Position numbers and translations under genes: made by a program | Notes under the pieces: generated by a model | Databases searched by the model: none | Told to the model about the DNA's origin: nothing | What the model saw: the letters and a program-made list of their open reading frames with translations, nothing else | Shown: piece after piece, positions 41,407 to 50,222 of the stretch | Position numbering within the stretch: the first letter of the stretch is position 1 | Layout: each line of letters starts with the position of its first letter | Source of the DNA: Paenilisteria rustica | GTDB taxonomy: Bacteria > Bacillota > Bacilli > Lactobacillales > Listeriaceae | Direction: 5' to 3' | DNA length: 64,000 bases | Assembly: GCF_013820765.1 (NCBI RefSeq) | Contig: NZ_JABJVM010000001.1 | Coordinates: forward strand, 62,001-126,000

Positions 41407-42132
41407 ATGGGAGAAATAGCGATTCAGGTGACAGATCTCGATGTGTCATTCGGGAAGAAACAGATTTTAACGGAAGTTGGACTGGAAGTGGCGAAGGGTG
41501 AAATTTTTGGATTGATTGGTCCTTCTGGGGCTGGAAAAACGACGCTTGTGAAAGTCATTGTTGGAATGGAAAAAGGTGATTCTGGTGATGTGACGGTGCT
41601 GGATAAGCGGATGCCAAATCTTAGCGTGATTGCGAATATTGGCTACATGGCGCAGTCGGATGCGTTATATATCGATTTGACGGCGAAGGAGAACATGGAA
41701 TTTTTTGCGGCGTTGTATTCATTGAAGGGGGCAAAGCGGAAGGAACGAATTGCTTACGCGGCGAAGCTTGTGAACTTGGAAGGGGAACTGAATAAGCAGG
41801 TGAGTGATTTTTCGGGAGGCATGAAGCGGAGGTTGTCGCTGGCGATTTCGATGTTGCAGGATCCTGATGTGCTGATTTTGGATGAGCCGACAGTTGGGAT
41901 TGATCCGGAATTGCGGAAGTCAATCTGGGAGGAACTGGACATGTTGAAGGGGGAAGGCAAGTGTATTCTTGTGACGACGCATGTGATGGATGAGGCAGAA
42001 AAATGCGACCGGTTAGCGATGGTTCGTGATGGAAAAATAATCGCGGTTGGGACGCCGGCTGAATTGGAAGCGCAGACGTCGACCGGGAAATTGGAAGATG
42101 CCTTTTTACAATTTGGAGGTGCGAAATCATGA
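41407..42132 (+). CDS. ABC exporter ATP-binding protein
   Basis: 241-residue ATPase of the drug/antibiotic export class (CcmA-like). Walker A GPSGAGKTTLVKVIVG (about 38-53), signature FSGGMKRRLSLAISML (about 137-152) and Walker B VLILDEPTVGIDPE. AGAGGAGG is 7 bp before the ATG. First gene of a three-gene operon with an ABC-2 permease (four-base ATGA overlap) and a TetR regulator. As I recall, the same trio lies between coaA and ltaS in Listeria. Confidence 0.92.
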   Translation: MGEIAIQVTDLDVSFGKKQILTEVGLEVAKGEIFGLIGPSGAGKTTLVKVIVGMEKGDSGDVTVLDKRMPNLSVIANIGYMAQSDALYIDLTAKENMEFFAALYSLKGAKRKERIAYAAKLVNLEGELNKQVSDFSGGMKRRLSLAISMLQDPDVLILDEPTVGIDPELRKSIWEELDMLKGEGKCILVTTHVMDEAEKCDRLAMVRDGKIIAVGTPAELEAQTSTGKLEDAFLQFGGAKS

Positions 42133-43298
42133 TGCGTGTGATGGCGATTGTGAAGCGGATTGCGAATCAGTTTAGACGGGATAAAAGGACGCTAGCTTTG
42201 ATGTTTATTGCGCCACTTATTTTGATTACGTTGATTAATTATTTGTTTGATGGGGATACGGTGAAGCCGAAAGTTGGCGTGGAAGGTGTATCGTCGTCGA
42301 TGGTGACGGAACTGAAGGATACGGATATGTCGGTGAAGCAGTACGGTTCTGTGGATGATGTGAAAGGTACGATAAAATCGGACGGATTGGATGCGTTTGT
42401 TGTGCAGGATGGCGCGGATGTAAAACTGACTTTTGAGAATAGTGATCCTGGTGTGAGTAAGCAGATTCAGATGAAATTACAGGCAGCTTTGATGGCAGAG
42501 CAAAAGGATGCGATGAAGCAGTTGGGCGTTTCGATGCAGGAGGCGAGCGCGAAGATACAGCAGTCGCTAGCCGTGATTGCCAAACAGTATACGGCACAAA
42601 CGGGGCAGCAATTGAATATTCCGGAGGTGAATTTGAAGCTTCCTGAACAACAGCAATTATCGATCGATACGGCGTATATATACGGGGATGCAGATACGAC
42701 ATTTTTTGATACAATTGGACCGATTTTCATTGGATTCTTTGTTTTCTTCTTTGTCTTTTTGATCGCGGGAATTTCGTTCTTGCGAGAGCGGACAACGGGG
42801 ACTTTAGAACGGTTGATGGCGACACCGATTAAGCGATGGGAACTAGAAACGGGATATTTGCTCGGATTTGGTATTTTTGCATTAGCGCAGTCGATTATCG
42901 TGGCGCTATACTCGATTCATGTGCTGGATATGGTGCAGATGGGATCGATTTGGTATGTCTTACTGATCACGCTGATGCTGGCGATGGTTGCTTTGACGCT
43001 CGGTATTTTACTTTCGACATTTGCGAATAATGAGTTCCAAATTGTGCAATTCATTCCAATTGTGATTGTACCACAAGTACTGTTTTGTGGAATTTTCCCG
43101 CTGGAAGGTATGGCGGATTGGCTACAATGGATTGCTCACATTATGCCGCTTTACTATGGTGCAGATGCTTTGACATCGATTATGGTAAAAGGAGAGGGAT
43201 TCAGCGGTTTTGCGACGGATTTTTATATTTTAGTCGGATTTGCGCTTGTATTCATGATTTTAAATATTTTTGCACTGAAAAAATATCGTAAAATATAG
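42129..43298 (+). CDS. ABC-2 type exporter permease
   Basis: 389-residue membrane protein. One N-terminal helix (about 21-38), a large extracellular domain (about 40-195, Gln- and Lys-rich) and five C-terminal helices with the ABC-2 motif SFLRERTTGTLERLMATPIKRWELETGYLLG (about 217-247). This layout matches YhgE/DrrB-like exporters of drugs or lipophilic compounds. ATG 42129 overlaps the ATPase stop. The exported compound is unknown. Confidence 0.9.
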   Translation: MMRVMAIVKRIANQFRRDKRTLALMFIAPLILITLINYLFDGDTVKPKVGVEGVSSSMVTELKDTDMSVKQYGSVDDVKGTIKSDGLDAFVVQDGADVKLTFENSDPGVSKQIQMKLQAALMAEQKDAMKQLGVSMQEASAKIQQSLAVIAKQYTAQTGQQLNIPEVNLKLPEQQQLSIDTAYIYGDADTTFFDTIGPIFIGFFVFFFVFLIAGISFLRERTTGTLERLMATPIKRWELETGYLLGFGIFALAQSIIVALYSIHVLDMVQMGSIWYVLLITLMLAMVALTLGILLSTFANNEFQIVQFIPIVIVPQVLFCGIFPLEGMADWLQWIAHIMPLYYGADALTSIMVKGEGFSGFATDFYILVGFALVFMILNIFALKKYRKI

Positions 43299-43313
43299 GA
43301 AGGAATGGCGACA

Positions 43314-43967
43314 ATGACTGAAAGTAAAGACATTCTGACGCAAATGTTAGAGGTAGCAGAGCAGGATAAAAAAATGAGTGAGAAGCAGAAAAAAATTGTG
43401 GCGGCTGCGATTGAATTGTTTGCGGAACGTGGCTTTGCAGCGACGTCAACGAGTGAAATTGCGAAGCGCGCTGGTGTTGCGGAAGGGACGATTTTTAGGC
43501 ATTATAAGACGAAAAAGGATTTGCTGACGTCAATCACAGTGCCGATTATGATTGATAGTGTGGCCCCATTTTTAGCGCAGGCTTTTGTAGCGGAGGTTTT
43601 TGAGCAGGAATATCCTGATTTCCGGACTTTTTTAATAGCGCTTGTGAGGAATCGGTTTGAGTTTGCGCGCGAGAATAGTCAGGTGATTAAGATTTATTTG
43701 CAGGAATTACTGTATCACGAGGAGATGCGAGAGCAGTTTTCGAAGGTATTTATGGTGCATGTGAAGGGTCAGTTTGATCGGATTATTGGCTTTTATAAAG
43801 AGCGCGGGGAAATTAATGAGATGCCAAATAGTACGATTATGCGGGCGCTGATTACGAATATTGTTGGGTTTTTGGTGACTCGGTTTATGATTATGCCAAA
43901 CGCTGAGTGGGATGATGAAGCTGAGATTGAGCGGACTGTAAGTTGTATACTGAACGGGATAAGCTAG
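43314..43967 (+). CDS. TetR family transcriptional repressor
   Basis: 217-residue regulator. The helix-turn-helix is IVAAAIELFAERGFAATSTSEIAKRAGVAEGTIFRHYKTKKDLL (about residues 22-66 from this start), textbook TetR. The variable C-terminal domain is the ligand pocket. GGAAGG is 10 bp before ATG 43314; ATG 43305 is too close to it. It ends the exporter operon and most likely binds the TGAGT-N4-ACTCA dyad at 41359 and perhaps the one at 7107. Its TAG stop is the left edge of a palindromic repeat. Confidence 0.92.
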   Translation: MTESKDILTQMLEVAEQDKKMSEKQKKIVAAAIELFAERGFAATSTSEIAKRAGVAEGTIFRHYKTKKDLLTSITVPIMIDSVAPFLAQAFVAEVFEQEYPDFRTFLIALVRNRFEFARENSQVIKIYLQELLYHEEMREQFSKVFMVHVKGQFDRIIGFYKERGEINEMPNSTIMRALITNIVGFLVTRFMIMPNAEWDDEAEIERTVSCILNGIS

Positions 43968-44257
43968 CAAAAAGGAGTCTGGACATAACCCAGATAAATC
44001 GGCGACAAGCGTTCGCATTCAGGGGATTTGGCGGACTTCCGGTTCTTCTACACTGCGTTTCGCATAACTTCTCACATGGTCGGGGAAACTACTCCCTCCC
44101 TGTTTTCAGTCATCACATACACCAGTATGCGCAGCTCTCCGGCTTCCACCAAATCCCCTGAATACAAACGCTTTCGCTCGATTTGTATAAAGCGGAATTT
44201 TTCGTCCTACCCGAAGAAATGGGAGGGCGCTTTTGCCTTGTCTCAGCTTCTTTTTGC
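43967..44257. repeat. Palindromic intergenic repeat element, copy B
   Basis: About 290 bp, inverted relative to copy A at 16311-16550. Outer arms GCAAAAAG (43967-43974) and CTTTTTGC (44250-44257); inner arms 43998-44042 and 44139-44182 with the ATTCAGGGGATTTGG core. It shares with copy A the TCCTACCCGAAGAAATGGGA segment and the centre GCATACTGGTGTATGTGA (minus strand), but has about 68 bp more in the loop. It fills the whole gap between the tetR and kdpD-like stop codons, touching both. Confidence 0.87.
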
Positions 44258-45408
44258 TAATTTTTTCTAGAATCGGCGACTATATGAATATCGATACCGT
44301 CCGTTTCTCGCATAATGGCATTGACAACGGAACCCTTCGTGAGTTCTTCCAACCGTGTTTTTACGGATTGACCGAGAATGATTTGCGTGATGTGGTGATT
44401 TTTAGCGACATCCGTGATAACGTTGAAAATTTTACGATTATGGTTCGTTTCAATTAAAAACTGGGCATTGAAATCTTTTGCGAGCTTTTTCCAGGTTTCG
44501 TATTTTTTTCTGGTGTAGGGGTCAAGGTCACTCAAACTTCCAGGAATCGCCGTTAAAATAAATAGCTCTGCTCGCAAACGATTGGCAATTCGCCAGCCGC
44601 GACGGATTAATTTCTCGGCATTTTCGTCATTTTTAACGCAAACGAGTATTTTTTCATTCATGGCGGCGGCACGTATTTGGGCTTCTGTTTTGTCGGTTTT
44701 GTCATCGACGTCATCCGCTACTTCTCGAAGCGCCATTTCGCGAAGGGCGGACAGATTGCGTTGCGTGAAGAAATTTTCAAGCGATTGATTAATTTTATGA
44801 CTAGCGTAGATTTTCCCTTCTCGAAGTCGTTTTTGAAGCGTTTCAGCAGAAACATCAATGAGGATGACTTCACTGGCTACGTCCAAAAGATGGTCGGGAA
44901 TGCGCTCACGAACTTTAACCCCCGTAACGGTTTGCACGGCGTCATGCAAGCTTTCCAAATGCTGAATATTGACGGCAGACAAAACATTGATACGGTGATC
45001 GAGGATTTCTAGCACATCCTGATATCGCTTGCTGTGCTTCGAACCTGGAATGTTGGTGTGCGCTAGCTCGTCAATTACAACGACATCTGGGTTGCGTGCT
45101 AAAATCGCTGCGACATCAAGATCTTGGAAAACGGCGCCTTTGTATGGAATCTCTTTTAAGGGTATCGTTTCGAGATTACCAATCATGGCCGCGGTTTCTG
45201 GGCGATTATGGGTTTCGACAAGGCCGATTACGACATCAATGCCTTCGTTCAGCAAATCTTGAGCCTCAGAGAGCATCCGATAGGTTTTCCCGACGCCCGG
45301 AGCTGAGCCGATATAAATTTTCAGTTTGCCTTTTTTTAAGCGCTCGATTTCGGCAAGAATCTCCTCTGGGCTTTTGCGACGAAAGGAAAATTCGGTTTCT
45401 TCGGACAT
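44257..45408 (-). CDS. Short KdpD-like protein (sensor and USP domains only)
   Basis: 383-residue protein corresponding to the cytoplasmic N-terminal part of the potassium sensor KdpD. The KdpD domain (about 25-235) has Walker A GSAPGVGKTYRML, VETHNRP and DELAHTNIPGSKHSKRYQD; a universal-stress-protein domain follows (about 248-378: KILVCVKNDENAEKLI; HHITQIILGQS), the part that binds c-di-AMP in S. aureus KdpD. The membrane and histidine-kinase domains are missing and no kdpE is near. Short kinase-less KdpD proteins occur in some bacilli, so it may be intact; but the stop codon lies at the edge of repeat copy B, so truncation is possible. AAGGAGG precedes the ATG by 10 bp. Confidence 0.85.
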   Translation of the reverse strand: MSEETEFSFRRKSPEEILAEIERLKKGKLKIYIGSAPGVGKTYRMLSEAQDLLNEGIDVVIGLVETHNRPETAAMIGNLETIPLKEIPYKGAVFQDLDVAAILARNPDVVVIDELAHTNIPGSKHSKRYQDVLEILDHRINVLSAVNIQHLESLHDAVQTVTGVKVRERIPDHLLDVASEVILIDVSAETLQKRLREGKIYASHKINQSLENFFTQRNLSALREMALREVADDVDDKTDKTEAQIRAAAMNEKILVCVKNDENAEKLIRRGWRIANRLRAELFILTAIPGSLSDLDPYTRKKYETWKKLAKDFNAQFLIETNHNRKIFNVITDVAKNHHITQIILGQSVKTRLEELTKGSVVNAIMRETDGIDIHIVADSRKN

Positions 45409-45423
45409 AGCAGTTAGACCTCC

Positions 45424-45978
45424 TTAATCGAGTAGTTTTTCCAAGGCTAAATTTAATTCTAAAACATTGACGCGTGGTTCACCAAAAATGCCAAGGGAGC
45501 GCGTTGTCGTGTTTTTTGTTACGAGCTCTCGAACCGTGTCAGGATTCAGTTTATTTGCTTTTGCAACGCGTTTGACTTGCAGTTTCGCGCTGGCGACCGA
45601 GATATCAGGATCAAGTCCGGAGCCTGAATTCGTGACTAAATCAGCAGGAATATTAGTGTGATTCATCGTTGGATTTTCTTTTTCAAGACGCGCAATCGAC
45701 ATTTCCACGCGTTTTTTCAGTTCTGGATTCGATGGTGCCAGATTCTTGGAACCACTTGCGCTGGCATCATTCTCAATAGATGAAACGCGGCCGTGGAAGA
45801 ATTTTTCCGATGTAAAATTTTGACCAATCCATTTGGAGCCAACAATCTGGTCATCTTTTTTAATCAAAGATCCGTTCGCTTGGCTTGGAAAAATAACTTG
45901 TGCGACGCCGGTTGCGGCAAGTGGATAAATCAGGCCACAAATGACAGTGAAAACGAGACATAATCGTAATGCTTTCAT
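45424..45978 (-). CDS. kdpC: Potassium-transporting ATPase subunit C
   Basis: 184-residue subunit of the high-affinity K+ pump. One N-terminal membrane helix (LRLCLVFTVICGLIYPLAAT) and an extracytoplasmic domain with GSKWIGQNFTSEKFFHGRVS (about 47-66), NPELKKRV and GSGLDPDISVASAKLQVKRVAK (about 117-138), all family hallmarks. It lies 12 bp after kdpB and 15 bp before the kdpD-like gene. Confidence 0.96.
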   Translation of the reverse strand: MKALRLCLVFTVICGLIYPLAATGVAQVIFPSQANGSLIKKDDQIVGSKWIGQNFTSEKFFHGRVSSIENDASASGSKNLAPSNPELKKRVEMSIARLEKENPTMNHTNIPADLVTNSGSGLDPDISVASAKLQVKRVAKANKLNPDTVRELVTKNTTTRSLGIFGEPRVNVLELNLALEKLLD

Positions 45979-45990
45979 CTTTTTTCCCTC

Positions 45991-48021
45991 CTACATAAAG
46001 ACCGAAACGGCCATATCAATGACTTTAATGCCGAAAAATGGGGCAATGACACCACCGAGACCATAAACGAATAGATTTTTTTTGAGTAGCTTACTCGCTT
46101 TCATTGGTACATATTTGACACCCTTCATCGCTAGTGGAATTAGAATCGGGATAATCAAGGCATTAAAAATCAGTGCCGAGATAATCGCGCTAGTGGGGGA
46201 GTCGAGTTGCATAATATTCAGCTTGTCCATGGCAGGAATCGCGATGGCAAACATAGCTGGAATAATAGCAAAGTATTTCGCGATATCATTAGCAATACTA
46301 AATGTCGTTAACGCGCCACGTGTCATCAGCAACTGTTTACCAATAGACACGACCTCGATGATTTTCGTCGGATCAGAGTCAAGATCAACCATGTTAGCAG
46401 CCTCTTTTGCAGCGATGGTTCCAGAATTCATGGCGAGACCTACATCCGCTTGAGCTAGGGCAGGGGCGTCATTCGTTCCATCGCCAGTCATAGCTACGAG
46501 TTTTCCAAGCGCTTGCTCATCTTTAATGACTTGAATTTTGTCTTCTGGTTTGGATTCGGCGATATAATCATCCACACCAGCCTCCGCCGCAATCGTTTTA
46601 GCAGTCAGGGGATTGTCACCGGTACACATAATAGTCTTTATTCCCATTTTACGAAGCTCGGCGAATCGCTCTTGCATCCCTGGTTTCACGGTATCTTTCA
46701 AATAAATAAAGCCGTAAACTTCGGAATCAACCGAAACTGCGAGCGGTGTACCACCAAGGCGCGCGATGCTATCTCCAACTTCCTGCATCTCTGCTGGCAA
46801 AATTCCACCAAGATCAAGGACCCAGCGGCTAATCGAATCCGCCGCACCTTTGCGAATTTTGCGCCCGTCTTGGAGCGTGATCCCGCTCATACGTGTTTCT
46901 GCTTGGAACTCAATGACCTCAGTAATCTGCGCATCATCACTAGGAAAGGCGATCTCCATTCGTTTGGCAAGCGCTAAGACAGATTTGCCCTCTGGCGTAT
47001 CATCTTTCAGCGAACTTATCGCGGCAATTTCAGCAATCTCCGCCACTGAATGCCCCCCAACAGGCAAAAATTCGCTCGCCATCCGATTCCCAAAAGTAAT
47101 GGTGCCCGTTTTGTCTAAAATAATCGTATTGATGTCACCAGCAGCTTCAACAGCTTTCCCGCTCATCGCAAGGACATTAAAACGAGTCACCCGGTCCATT
47201 CCAGCAATACCAATCGCTGAAAGCAGGGCGCCAATCGTCGTTGGAATCAGACAAACAAGCAGCGCAACAAGCGTCGGGATCGACAATTCGACACCATTAA
47301 AACGGGCAATCGGATAAAGCGTTATAACCACAATCATAAAAATAATCGTGAGTGTAATAAGCAAAATTGTCAGCGCAATCTCATTCGGCGTTTTTTGACG
47401 CTTAGCACCTTCGACCATCGAAATCATTTTGTCAAGAAACGATTCACCAGGATTACTCTCAATCCGAACCTTAATCGAATCACTAAGTACCATCGTACCA
47501 CCAGTCACCGAGGCGAAATCTCCACCGCTTTCTTTAATAACCGGTGCCGATTCCCCCGTAATAGCAGATTCATCAATCGAGGCGAGCCCTTCAATAATCT
47601 CTCCATCACTCGGTATCAAATCGCCCATTTCGACGAGAACAATATCTTCTTTATGCAATGTCGAGGCTGCAACTTCTTTTACCGAACCATCTTTTTGAAT
47701 GAGTTTTGCCGTCGTATCTTGCTTCGTTTTTTTGAGCGAATCCGCCTGTGCTTTCCCACGACCTTCCGCCAAACTCTCTGCAAAATTAGCAAATAAAATC
47801 GTAACGAGCAAAATCAGAAACACGGTCAACTCGTAACCAAACGAAGCAGTGATTCCGAAAAATTGCGGAAAAAGCATGAGTAATAAGACAACAAATGTCC
47901 CAACTTCGACAACAAACATAACTGGATTTTTAATCATCGCTACTGGATTTAATTTCACAAAGCTATCTTTTATAGCAGTGAGCATCATTTCGCGGTTAAA
48001 TAATACGTTCTTTTTCTCCAT
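45991..48021 (-). CDS. kdpB: Potassium-transporting ATPase subunit B
   Basis: 676-residue P-type ATPase subunit that supplies energy to the Kdp pump. Phosphorylation motif [13 protein letters not shown] (Asp near residue 304), TGES phosphatase loop ([11 protein letters not shown]), [20 protein letters not shown] and [21 protein letters not shown] are all intact. GTG 48027 is in frame, but AGGAG spaced 9 bp favours ATG 48021 ([13 protein letters not shown]). It follows kdpA closely (12 bp). Confidence 0.96.
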   Translation of the reverse strand: MEKKNVLFNREMMLTAIKDSFVKLNPVAMIKNPVMFVVEVGTFVVLLLMLFPQFFGITASFGYELTVFLILLVTILFANFAESLAEGRGKAQADSLKKTKQDTTAKLIQKDGSVKEVAASTLHKEDIVLVEMGDLIPSDGEIIEGLASIDESAITGESAPVIKESGGDFASVTGGTMVLSDSIKVRIESNPGESFLDKMISMVEGAKRQKTPNEIALTILLITLTIIFMIVVITLYPIARFNGVELSIPTLVALLVCLIPTTIGALLSAIGIAGMDRVTRFNVLAMSGKAVEAAGDINTIILDKTGTITFGNRMASEFLPVGGHSVAEIAEIAAISSLKDDTPEGKSVLALAKRMEIAFPSDDAQITEVIEFQAETRMSGITLQDGRKIRKGAADSISRWVLDLGGILPAEMQEVGDSIARLGGTPLAVSVDSEVYGFIYLKDTVKPGMQERFAELRKMGIKTIMCTGDNPLTAKTIAAEAGVDDYIAESKPEDKIQVIKDEQALGKLVAMTGDGTNDAPALAQADVGLAMNSGTIAAKEAANMVDLDSDPTKIIEVVSIGKQLLMTRGALTTFSIANDIAKYFAIIPAMFAIAIPAMDKLNIMQLDSPTSAIISALIFNALIIPILIPLAMKGVKYVPMKASKLLKKNLFVYGLGGVIAPFFGIKVIDMAVSVFM

Positions 48022-48033
48022 TTTCACACACTC

Positions 48034-49707
48034 CTATAAAGTTAAACTTTCTGCAATCGGTCCAAGTACGAGAACTGGCAAGAAGGTGAGGGCGCCGATA
48101 ATGAGCACAACCATCACTAAAATACCAGTAAACAAGCCATTATCCGTTCTAAAAGTACCAATCGTCTCTGGAATGAATTGCTTGCGTGTCATCGAACCAG
48201 CCACTGCGAGCAAAAGAATAATCGAGAGATACCGACCTAAAAACATCACAATACCCGTTGTCATATTCCAAAACGTCGTATTATCGCTAAGCCCTTCAAA
48301 TCCCGAGCCATTGTTCGCAGCAGAGGATGTAAACTCATACAGAACCTGTGTCATCCCATGGAAGCCAGGATTGGAAATCGCATCCGTTCCCGCCGATGTA
48401 AGAAGTGCCACAGCAGTGGGGACTAATATAATAATTGGATGTATCAGCAAGGTTAATGTAATCAATTTCATCTCGCGCGGCTCAATTTTGCGACCGAGAA
48501 ACTCCGGTGTGCGTCCAATCAAAAGCCCGCATAAAAAGACGCCGAGCATTGCGTATATCAACATGTTTATCAAGCCAACACCATCACCGCCAAATACCAC
48601 ATTCAGCATCATCAGCGCGAGAGTCCCCATACCACCAAGCGGCGTCAGCGTATCATGCATATTATTCACTGAACCAGTTGTAGCGGCCGTTGTAATCGTA
48701 CTAAATAGCGTGGAGCCCCCGAGCCCGAATCGCATTTCTTTGCCTTCCATACTGCCTTGCACGTTCGAAACACCAAGTTCCGTCAACACCGGATTCCCTG
48801 CTTTCTCCGACATAAAAATGAGCCCAAGAAACACGATAAACAAGACGAACATCGCTGAAAAAATGACCCAGCCTTGCTTTTGATTTTTAGCGAAGCGACC
48901 ATATGTGTAGGTCAAGGAAGCCGGAATACACCACATCGCCAGCATTTCGAGTACATTCGTAAGTGGCGTCGGATTCTCAAAAGGATGCGCCGAGTTAGCA
49001 CCGAAAAAGCCGCCGCCGTTCGTACCCAAGTGTTTAATCGCCTCAAGTGAAGCAACAGGTCCAAGCGCAATCGTCTGCTTCAAACCTTCGAGCGTCGTCA
49101 CCGTATGCGAACTCGCCAACGTCTGCGGAACCGCCAATCCGACCAAAACAAGCGTCAAAATAAAAGCTAGTGGCAACAATAAGCGCGTGATTGCCTTTGT
49201 GAAATCCTCATAAAAATTGCCTAGCGTTTCGCCCTTACTCGTAATCCCACGAATAAAAGCAATCGCCACCGAGATCCCCGTTGCCGCCGACGTAAACATC
49301 ATCATTGTAATAAAAATCATCTGCGTCATGTTCGTAAGCGCCGTTTCTCCGCTATAATGTTGTAGATTCGTATTCGTCATAAAACTAATCACCGTATTAA
49401 AAGCAAGCGTCGGATCAAGCCCCTTCAAACCATTAGGATTCGCCCAAAGCCCTTGCATAAAAACAATCACAAAACCAATAACCATTAAAATCCCATTGAC
49501 CAAAACGAGTGAAAGGGCATACCGCTTCCAAGTCATCGCAGGACGCTCATTCAAACCAGCCAATCGGAAAATCCCAGCCTCAATTCTATCAAAAAAGCGA
49601 TTTCCCTTTGTCGATGCCCCCGCAAAAATCTTGTACATGTAAGTCCCAAGCGGCTTGATTAAGCAAAACAAAATCAAAATGACAACAACAATTTGTAAAA
49701 TCTCCAT
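48034..49707 (-). CDS. kdpA: Potassium-transporting ATPase subunit A
   Basis: 557-residue K+-translocating subunit, a member of the superfamily of K+ transporters. The four selectivity-filter regions are visible: TNTNLQHYSGE, GTNGGGFFGANSAHPFENPT, the GSVNNMHDTLTPLGG loop and SSAANNGSGFEGLSDNT. The start ATG 49707 (MEILQIVVVILIL) has a GAGG-type ribosome site. kdpF lies 19 bp upstream. Confidence 0.96.
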   Translation of the reverse strand: MEILQIVVVILILFCLIKPLGTYMYKIFAGASTKGNRFFDRIEAGIFRLAGLNERPAMTWKRYALSLVLVNGILMVIGFVIVFMQGLWANPNGLKGLDPTLAFNTVISFMTNTNLQHYSGETALTNMTQMIFITMMMFTSAATGISVAIAFIRGITSKGETLGNFYEDFTKAITRLLLPLAFILTLVLVGLAVPQTLASSHTVTTLEGLKQTIALGPVASLEAIKHLGTNGGGFFGANSAHPFENPTPLTNVLEMLAMWCIPASLTYTYGRFAKNQKQGWVIFSAMFVLFIVFLGLIFMSEKAGNPVLTELGVSNVQGSMEGKEMRFGLGGSTLFSTITTAATTGSVNNMHDTLTPLGGMGTLALMMLNVVFGGDGVGLINMLIYAMLGVFLCGLLIGRTPEFLGRKIEPREMKLITLTLLIHPIIILVPTAVALLTSAGTDAISNPGFHGMTQVLYEFTSSAANNGSGFEGLSDNTTFWNMTTGIVMFLGRYLSIILLLAVAGSMTRKQFIPETIGTFRTDNGLFTGILVMVVLIIGALTFLPVLVLGPIAESLTL

Positions 49708-49726
49708 GTCCTCTTATCTCCCTCAA

Positions 49727-49804
49727 CTAAAATTTCTCCGGATGGATTAACGCATAAACTAAGTAACCCAACAACAAAATCGCAAATAGCAGCATTATAA
49801 TCAT
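49727..49804 (-). CDS. kdpF: Potassium-transporting ATPase subunit F
   Basis: 25-residue membrane peptide that stabilises the Kdp complex. The helix LLFAILLLGYLVYALI ends in HPEKF, the standard KdpF tail. GGGAGG is 7 bp before ATG 49804. It is the first gene of the kdpFABC operon and was too short for ordinary gene finding. Confidence 0.92.
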   Translation of the reverse strand: MIIMLLFAILLLGYLVYALIHPEKF

Positions 49805-50119
49805 ACATAAACCTCCCACAATTCAACATGCCGAGTTTTTGAGTTAGATTCCAATAAAAAACACCCCAGATTCATCATCCGCGGATCATAAGTAAGGAAT
49901 CTAGATAAATAAAGTTTCATCTCCCTTTTCTTATCGCGAAATACAAGTTCTGTATCCTGTGATTCACGCCATATGCACTTGTTAAAAATCGATTTTCAAA
50001 CGAAAAAATAGCGACCGAAAATCTTGAAACCCTAGTTATACCAGTACTTCATAAAGTGAACTATTATTTCTATTTCGAGCTATGCGACATATCATACTCC
50101 TAAATCTGAGAAAAGTAAA
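49805..50119 (-). promoter_or_regulatory. kdp promoter and long structured leader
   Basis: Minus strand TTTACT (50114-50119), 17-bp spacer, TATGAT (50091-50096). The start would be near 50085, about 280 bases before kdpF. The leader holds an 8-bp inverted pair TAGATTCC/GGAATCTA with a T6 run before the second arm, and a GATCCGCGGATC palindrome. I could not fit it to the ydaO-type c-di-AMP riboswitch found before kdp genes in some bacilli. No gene is seen here. Confidence 0.5.
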
Positions 50120-50179
50120 CCTTAAATTAAAATAATTTTTCAAAGCATGGAGGAGCCCCAATTTTGGACAAAATAAAAA

Positions 50180-50210
50180 GACGGGAGGAGTCCAAAAAAC
50201 TCCTTCCGTC
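50180..50210 (-). terminator. Terminator of the symporter gene
   Basis: GACGGGAGGAGT (50180-50191) and ACTCCTTCCGTC (50199-50210); on the minus strand followed by TTTTTATTTT. It starts 13 bp after the stop at 50223. Confidence 0.88.
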
Positions 50211-50222
50211 TCACATATACAT

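Noticed and set aside
43707-44270. Open frames over repeat copy B (43707-44018, 43943-44161, 44028-44270)
   Set aside because: Same reason: frames of the repeat, without ribosome sites or homology other than to the repeat itself.
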